Source of the DNA: Phyllobacterium brassicacearum
GTDB taxonomy: Bacteria > Pseudomonadota > Alphaproteobacteria > Rhizobiales > Rhizobiaceae
Assembly (NCBI RefSeq): GCF_003010955.1
Contig: NZ_PGGO01000008.1
Coordinates: 62,001 to 126,000 of the forward strand
DNA length: 64,000 nucleotides
Reading direction: 5' to 3'
The position numbers and the translations under genes are program-made. How positions within the stretch are numbered: the first letter of the stretch is position 1; every line of letters begins with the position of its first letter. Of this stretch, positions 59,084 through 64,000 are shown piece by piece. Below the pieces are notes generated by a model. The model searched no databases and had not been told where the DNA came from. It saw nothing but the letters and a program-made list of their open reading frames with translations.

Positions 59084-60425
59084 CTTTTGGCTGGCACCGG
59101 CACGCAACCGGGTTCTCTACGGTGGCCGATCGAGTTCGAAGTCATGGGATGCAGCCGGGTTCGCCATCTTTCTGGCGACACAGTGCAGGATCCGCGTCCT
59201 TTGCGCCCGCCAGTTTCAGAACAGGATCGCCGAATCCGTTTATACCCTGCTGAAAATCCAGATCGGACGCTTCGGTCTGACGAACGAATTCATCATCACC
59301 GAGAATTCGATCAAGCATAAGCGGACCGGCTCGGAGTTCATGTTCTATGGCCTCTGGCGCCATATCGATGAAATCAAGTCGCTCGAAGGCATCGACATTT
59401 GCTGGATTGAGGAAGCGCACAATCTCACTGAAGAGCAGTGGAACATCCTTGAGCCAACGCTGCGCAAGGAAGGCTCGCAGTTCTGGATCATCTTCAATCC
59501 GCGCTTGATCACGGATTTCGTCTATCGCCGGTTCATCTCGAACACCCCGCCGGACACGATCAAGAAACAGATCAACTACGTCGACAACCCGTTTCTCTCT
59601 GCCACTATCCTCAAGGTCATCGAGGCGAAGCGGCAGGAGGATGAGGAAGAGTTCAGACACATCTACCTGGGTGAGCCCCTCACCGATGATGAAGCGGTCA
59701 TCATCAAGCGGTCGTGGATCCTTGCAGCAGTTGATGCGCACAAGAAGCTCAAGATCGAGCCCACAGGCGTCAAGCGTGTCGGGTTCGACGTTGCGGATAG
59801 CGGTAATGACAAGTGCGCCACTGTCGCTTCTCATGGCTTCCTTGCAACGCACGTTGATGAGTGGAAGGCAAGAGAGGATGAGCTGCTGAAATCTGCGGGC
59901 AGGGTACATGCCATCGCACGGCAGCTTGGTGCATCAATCGACTATGACAGTATCGGAGTAGGGGCCTTTGCCGGCGCCCACTTTCAGGCGCTCAATCTCG
60001 AACACAAGATCAAGATTCCGTATTTCCGGTTCAATGCCGGGGGCGGAGTGCTCAATCCGGATCGTCGTATCGACCCAAAGGATCCGAAGTCACCGCTGAA
60101 CAAGGATTTCTACGCCAACATCAAAGCGCAATCGTGGTGGGAAGTCTCGCGCCGGTTTCGGAACACCTTCAACGCGGTGGAAAAGGGCGAGCAATTCGAA
60201 GCCGACGAACTGATCGCCATTTCCAGTGAGTGCGATCACCTCGACCAGCTGATCGACGAGCTCTCGACGCCGCGCAAGGACTACGACAACAGCGGCAAAT
60301 CAAAGGTCGAGAGTAAGAAGGACCTGGACAAGCGGGACATCCCGTCTCCCAATCTTGCCGACGCTTTCGTAATTGCCTTTGCACCTCGTACTTCGCACAC
60401 GTTCACGCTCGCGCATATCAGTTAG
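59043..60425 (+). CDS. terL: Terminase large subunit, PBSX type (prophage)
   Basis: 460 residues. The Walker A-like GGRSSSKS (27-34), Walker B ICWIEEAH (about 119-126) and nuclease FDVADSGND (Asp near 249) support PBSX-type TerL. The TTG start at 59043 reads through a 41-nt overlap with terS; no ATG fits better. It is unrelated in detail to the element 1 TerL at 7317. Confidence 0.92.
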   Translation: MQTSTATLNPALRDFWLAPARNRVLYGGRSSSKSWDAAGFAIFLATQCRIRVLCARQFQNRIAESVYTLLKIQIGRFGLTNEFIITENSIKHKRTGSEFMFYGLWRHIDEIKSLEGIDICWIEEAHNLTEEQWNILEPTLRKEGSQFWIIFNPRLITDFVYRRFISNTPPDTIKKQINYVDNPFLSATILKVIEAKRQEDEEEFRHIYLGEPLTDDEAVIIKRSWILAAVDAHKKLKIEPTGVKRVGFDVADSGNDKCATVASHGFLATHVDEWKAREDELLKSAGRVHAIARQLGASIDYDSIGVGAFAGAHFQALNLEHKIKIPYFRFNAGGGVLNPDRRIDPKDPKSPLNKDFYANIKAQSWWEVSRRFRNTFNAVEKGEQFEADELIAISSECDHLDQLIDELSTPRKDYDNSGKSKVESKKDLDKRDIPSPNLADAFVIAFAPRTSHTFTLAHIS

Positions 60426-60432
60426 GACTATC

Positions 60433-61797
60433 ATGGGAAACGTCATCGCAATGGCTCGTGACAGCCTCGTGAGCTTTGTTTCCCGGCTGGGAACGGAGCG
60501 GGACAAGGCCGCGACGGTTTTCTATACGCAGCCCATCCTGACCGATGAACAGATCGTGGCGGCCTATCGGGGATCGTGGCTGCCGCGGAAGATCATCGAT
60601 ATTCCTGCCCTCGATAGCTGTCGCAAGTGGCGCGGCTGGCAGGCCGACGACAAAGTCATCGAGCTCATCGAGAAGGAAGAGAAGCGCCTGAATGTGAAAG
60701 GCAAGGTGCTTGAAGCATCGAAGAAGGGCAGGCTGTTCGGTGGCGCTGCTGTTTATATCGGTACGGGCGACAGCGATCCTTCACAGTCGCTCGATGTTGA
60801 GCGGATCGGCAAGACCGGCATCAAGCATCTCACTGTTTTGACACGCCGCCAGTTGAGGGCCGGCACCATCGATCGTGATCCGGAATCGGAATGGTTCAAC
60901 CGGCCAGAGAATTATTATCTCACCGGGTTGAACGGAAAGCAGATCATCATCCATCCCTCGCGCCTGGTGCTTTTCAACGGAGCGATGTCACCCGATGACG
61001 ATATCAGCGGCATGACACAAGGCTGGGGTGAAAGCATCCTGACTGCCACACTGGACGCTATCAAAAACGCTGACAGCACAGCGGGCAATATCGCCAGTCT
61101 GATCTTCGAAGCCAAGATCGACATCATCAAGATACCTGGGTTCACCGAGAATATCGGCAACAAGGCTTACGAGGATGCCATTCTCAGCCGCTACACCCTT
61201 GCGAACACCATCAAGGGTATCAACGGCACACTGCTGCTCGATGCCGAAGAGGAATATGAGAGCAAAAGCGCGCAACTTGCTGGTTTGACTGACATTCTCA
61301 TGGCATTCATGCAGATCGTATCAGGCGCTGCTGATATTCCCGTCACGCGTCTATTGGGACAATCTCCCGCTGGAATGAACGCGACCGGGACAAGCGACAT
61401 GAAGAATTACCATGATCGCATCCAGTCCATTCAGGAGCTTGAACTGATGCCTGCAATGAGCCGCCTGGATGAGTGCCTTATCCGCTCTGCCACCGGCACG
61501 CGAGACGAAGCAATCTATTGCGAATGGGCGCCACTCGAGCAAATGTCCGAGAAGGATAAGGCCGACATCTTCAAAACCAAGGCAGATGCTGCCCGAGCGC
61601 TTGTTGGTTCCAATTCCGGACAGGAGATCATTACCCGCGAGGCCTTGTCCGATGCCCTTGTGAACACCTTCACCGAAGACGGTAGCCTGCCCGGGTTAGA
61701 TGGCTTCATTGATGAGTATGGCAAGCTCTCTGAACAAGACCCAACGGAAGCCGATCTCATCGCTGCGACGACACCGTCTCGCACTCCAGGGATGTAG
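60433..61797 (+). CDS. Portal protein, DUF1073 family
   Basis: 454 residues. Contains AAYRGSWLPRKIIDIPALDS (start of the portal core), NYYLTGLNGKQIIIHPSRLV and PVTRLLGQSPAGMNATGTSD, characteristic of DUF1073 portals. It forms the DNA-entry ring at the capsid vertex. AGGA stands 9 nt before the ATG. The usual minor head (SPP1 gp7-like) gene is not seen after it. Confidence 0.9.
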   Translation: MGNVIAMARDSLVSFVSRLGTERDKAATVFYTQPILTDEQIVAAYRGSWLPRKIIDIPALDSCRKWRGWQADDKVIELIEKEEKRLNVKGKVLEASKKGRLFGGAAVYIGTGDSDPSQSLDVERIGKTGIKHLTVLTRRQLRAGTIDRDPESEWFNRPENYYLTGLNGKQIIIHPSRLVLFNGAMSPDDDISGMTQGWGESILTATLDAIKNADSTAGNIASLIFEAKIDIIKIPGFTENIGNKAYEDAILSRYTLANTIKGINGTLLLDAEEEYESKSAQLAGLTDILMAFMQIVSGAADIPVTRLLGQSPAGMNATGTSDMKNYHDRIQSIQELELMPAMSRLDECLIRSATGTRDEAIYCEWAPLEQMSEKDKADIFKTKADAARALVGSNSGQEIITREALSDALVNTFTEDGSLPGLDGFIDEYGKLSEQDPTEADLIAATTPSRTPGM

Positions 61798-61941
61798 AGT
61801 CAGCGCGGCGATTTGAGTTTAGGGAAAAAAATCAATGGAGAAACGCCCTCAAGATCTCCCAAAATTGCGCGCAGTTGACCATTGCCACCTTTGCCAATCC
61901 CGTTGCGGGAACACGCCAAAATCGGTCTCGAAAGTTGTTCG

Positions 61942-62148
61942 TCACTTTTGTTTCGGGTGAAGTCGCGAAAGCGAGGTAATAAGGCCAAGAATGCCCAACT
62001 CGCGCGCAAATACGAGTGTGAAATTGCGAAACGAGCCCTGGAATGATCGCCGCTCGAGATATCTGACCTGCTTGCGATGAGCCAAAGTGCCGCCTCGTGA
62101 GGATACCTCACTTCGCAGCAACCTGACCTGATTCACTAAAGCTGACAT
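61942..62148 (-). CDS. Reverse-oriented small ORF in the head operon, 68 aa (possible moron)
   Basis: MSALVNQVRLLRSEVSSRGG then HRKQVRYLERRSFQGSFRNF has a good GGAGAAAGTG in front. It runs against the late genes inside the 412-bp gap between portal and DUF2213. Basic and helical; no family is recognised. It may be an independently expressed moron, or chance coding. Confidence 0.4.
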   Translation of the reverse strand: MSALVNQVRLLRSEVSSRGGTLAHRKQVRYLERRSFQGSFRNFTLVFARELGILGLITSLSRLHPKQK

Positions 62149-62209
62149 CACTTTCTCCGTTGGTTGGCGGCGAATTGCTGAACCGCCATCGCGAGTTGAG
62201 GATAACACC

Positions 62210-63349
62210 ATGCAATTCACTGATACAGTCACGGTTGCGGGAACGCGCCGGCGCGACGACGGCTATCTCGTCGCTGACGCCCGGATCGCGCGCACTGGCA
62301 TCCAGACCTATCTGGGCTGGGAAGTCGGCAAGCCTGACATGGCACAGGTGCAGGTTTATCGCCCCGGATCTGAAGTGTTCAGCGAGGATACTCTCAAGAG
62401 CGCTACACATCGTCCCGTCACGAACGACCATCCTGACGAGCATGTCACGTCCAGGAACTGGAAAGAATATGCGGTCGGTCAGACCGGCGATGAGGTAACG
62501 GGCGAGGGCATCTTCATCCGCGTCCCGCTCATGGTCAGCGATGAGAAGACCATCCTCGCCATTGAAGGCGGAAAGCAGGAATTGAGCGCCGGTTACACCT
62601 GCGACCTCGATTTCACCCCCGGCACTACGCCGACCGGCGAGGCCTACGACGCCATCCAGAAGAATATCCGTCTCAACCATGTTGCCATCGTGCAGCACGG
62701 CCGAGCCGGAAAACAGGTTCGCATCGGTGATGCGAGCGCATGGGGCGTTGCCCCGATCACCAATGATCAAAGACCAGAAAAGGAAAAGATCATGACCCTG
62801 AAGACGGTTACCGTCGATGGCATCCCGGTTGAAGTAACCGATCAGGGTGCCACGGTGATCGGCACGCTGCAGTCGCGGCTTGCTGATGCCAACACCAGGC
62901 TTGCGGACGCAGAGAGGGCACACCAGGTTGCCCTTGCAGCCAAGGACGCTGAAATTGCCAAGAAGGACGCAGAGATCGATGCGACGAAAGCTAAGGTGCT
63001 TTCCGATGCCGACCTCGACAAACGCGTTCAGGCGCGCGCCGATCTCATCACCGTTGCCAAATCAATCGCCAAGGATGTGAAGACGGAGAGTCTGACCGAT
63101 GCGGCAATCCGCAAGGCTGCCGTTGTTGCGAAGCTCGGCGACGAAGCCGTGAAGGATAAGGCTGAAGCCTATATCGACGCTCGCTTCGACATCCTCGCCG
63201 AAGACGCAAGGAAGGTCGCTGATCCATTCCGCACCGTTGTGCAGAACGGCATCCAGACCTCCGACGGCGTCACCAATTCCAATGACGCTTATGCAGCAAT
63301 GCTCGCTCGCGATGCCGCCGCATGGCAGGGCAAGAAGGAGACCGCATAA
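62210..63349 (+). CDS. DUF2213 head protease/scaffold-like protein
   Basis: 379 residues. The N-terminal half (RTGIQTYLGWEVGKPDMAQV, then RPVTNDHPDEHVTSRNWKEY and SAGYTCDLDFTPGTTPTGEA) is DUF2213. A helical coil follows (LADAERAHQVALAAKDAEIA) as in scaffolding parts. A protease-scaffold role in capsid assembly is likely. Confidence 0.85.
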   Translation: MQFTDTVTVAGTRRRDDGYLVADARIARTGIQTYLGWEVGKPDMAQVQVYRPGSEVFSEDTLKSATHRPVTNDHPDEHVTSRNWKEYAVGQTGDEVTGEGIFIRVPLMVSDEKTILAIEGGKQELSAGYTCDLDFTPGTTPTGEAYDAIQKNIRLNHVAIVQHGRAGKQVRIGDASAWGVAPITNDQRPEKEKIMTLKTVTVDGIPVEVTDQGATVIGTLQSRLADANTRLADAERAHQVALAAKDAEIAKKDAEIDATKAKVLSDADLDKRVQARADLITVAKSIAKDVKTESLTDAAIRKAAVVAKLGDEAVKDKAEAYIDARFDILAEDARKVADPFRTVVQNGIQTSDGVTNSNDAYAAMLARDAAAWQGKKETA

Positions 63350-63813
63350 TGGCTTTTCCAACCGTATCCTATTCGCGTGATACCCCAGCCGGCTATCCTG
63401 GCATGATTGCGAGCACGGAGCCGCATCACATCATTTCGATGGTCGTGAGTGGAACCTCAGGCAACATCCCCTTTGGCATTGGCGTCCTCTTTGACACTGT
63501 CGAAGACACGGTGAAACTGCCAACAGCGATCGGCAAGTTTGCCGGCGTAGCTGTTGTCGATCGCACGCTGCCCTATGCCAATGGCGAGGTCTACAAGCCT
63601 TACGATCAGATCAGCGTCATGAAGAACGGCTCTATCTGGGTTACCGCTCTTGTCGCCGTTGCCCAGGGCGATCCGGTCTACATGACCCCGCCGGGCGGGT
63701 TTACCAACGTGTCAAACTCTGCCGCCAACCAACTCATCGAAAATGCCGAATGGGCAAGCGTCACAGCTGGTACCAACCAGCTCGCACGTCTCCGCCTTGG
63801 CGCCACCAAGTAA
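63349..63813 (+). CDS. Structural cement-like head protein, 154 aa
   Basis: Starts MAFPTVSYSRDTPAGYPGMI and has the beta-rich pattern (FAGVAVVDRTLPYANGEVYK, ISVMKNGSIWVTALVAVAQG) of DUF2190-like capsid cement proteins. TAATG overlap with DUF2213. It would stabilise the capsid surface. Confidence 0.75.
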   Translation: MAFPTVSYSRDTPAGYPGMIASTEPHHIISMVVSGTSGNIPFGIGVLFDTVEDTVKLPTAIGKFAGVAVVDRTLPYANGEVYKPYDQISVMKNGSIWVTALVAVAQGDPVYMTPPGGFTNVSNSAANQLIENAEWASVTAGTNQLARLRLGATK

Positions 63814-63824
63814 GGAGAACGAGC

Positions 63825-64000
63825 ATGTTCACCACTGACGCGCCCGCGCTGGCGCTAAACTTCCTGCGCACCGCGCAGAATTACATCGAGCCTGGTATTT
63901 ACGCCCGCGAGTATCCGGACTTTCAATACCGCGAACTGGTGCCGGTCGATAACTCGGCTCCGGATTGGACTACCGCTATCGATTTCTTTTCGATGGGTGA
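63825..64000 (+). CDS. Major capsid protein, start only (probably DUF2184)
   Basis: MFTTDAPALALNFLRTAQNY then IEPGIYAREYPDFQYRELVP and AIDFFSMG run to the window end. AAGGAGAACGAGC precedes the ATG. Position and sequence fit DUF2184 capsid proteins of this head module. Truncated by the window. Confidence 0.75.
   Translation, partial: MFTTDAPALALNFLRTAQNYIEPGIYAREYPDFQYRELVPVDNSAPDWTTAIDFFSMG

Larger units (their letters stand above)
14611..64000. mobile_element. Prophage (element 2), continuing past the window, with a large insertion
   Basis: Order: HNH, integrase and excisionase-like genes; leftward early operon with RecT; CI/Cro switch; rightward operon with replication, methylase, phosphatase and NusG-like genes; membrane/lipoprotein cluster; and, after a roughly 26-kb insertion, TerS, TerL, portal, DUF2213, cement-like and capsid genes. 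The left boundary is the att copy at 14566-14610. The right boundary is not in view. The DUF1073/DUF2213 module and likely DUF2184 capsid fit tailed phages of Alphaproteobacteria. Confidence 0.85.

Noticed and set aside
62108-62923. 271-codon minus-strand frame opposite the DUF2213 gene
   Set aside because: It is the complement of a well-supported head gene with operon context; its product has no recognisable domain.

Overview
The window looks like a Hyphomicrobiales (Rhizobiales) alphaproteobacterial chromosome. The evidence is a tRNA-Asn/tRNA-Cys neighbourhood, rhizobial-type phage genes, a GapR-like DUF2312 protein, an ExoI-tail-like domain and moderately high GC. No marker fixes the genus. 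Apart from about 1.5 kb of host DNA at the left edge, nearly everything is mobile DNA.

Region 1 (1-1520) is host sequence: tRNA-Asn, a small membrane protein gene and tRNA-Cys. A 45-bp direct repeat (1476-1520 and 14566-14610) copies the 3' part of tRNA-Cys and bounds element 1 (about 13 kb). Element 1 has its own tyrosine integrase, Arc-like and AlpA-like regulators, a DUF1376 replication protein, a serine recombinase, a Panacea protein with a partner, and a minus-strand packaging operon with TerS and TerL but no portal, capsid or tail gene. It may be a phage satellite or a reduced prophage.

Region 2 (14611 to the window end) is a prophage abutting the second att copy. It carries an HNH protein, integrase and excisionase-like protein, a long leftward early operon of overlapping genes (RecT, Gp157-like and many tiny ORFs), a CI/Cro switch with shared 19-bp operators, a rightward operon (GapR-like, phosphatase, MT-A70 methylase, DUF1376, NusG-like) and a small membrane/lipoprotein cluster. 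The head module (DUF2280 TerS, PBSX-type TerL, DUF1073 portal, DUF2213, cement-like protein, capsid start) resumes at 58.6 kb. The nusG-like gene is split by a roughly 1.1-kb one-gene cassette.

Region 3 (about 32.0-57.9 kb) is foreign DNA inserted in the prophage between its lysis-like cluster and head genes; a DUF2569 gene is cut at its left edge. Its first 16.5 kb is a composite defence island. An SF1 helicase, DrmA, DrmB and a NERD-SF1 helicase form one overlapping operon (a DISARM-like core without DrmC). Next come a Dcm/M.EcoRII-type cytosine methylase, Vsr and an EcoRII-type nuclease, a divergent modified-DNA-reader-like HNH nuclease, and a four-gene operon around a MutL/MORC-like GHKL ATPase ending in a DUF6339-type protein. 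A broken FRG-domain gene follows. The methylase recognition domain predicts CCWGG, the mark used by class 2 DISARM, so one methylase may protect the host from several effectors.

Region 4 (50-58 kb) is decayed cargo: dispersed repeats, IS66 and IS3 scraps, an NTF2-like protein, a coupled membrane/secreted pair, an Rrf2 regulator with a palindromic operator next to an SDR gene, a metallophosphoesterase and a tRNA 3'-end fragment. All functional statements are inferences from the sequence and remembered family knowledge; no database search was run.
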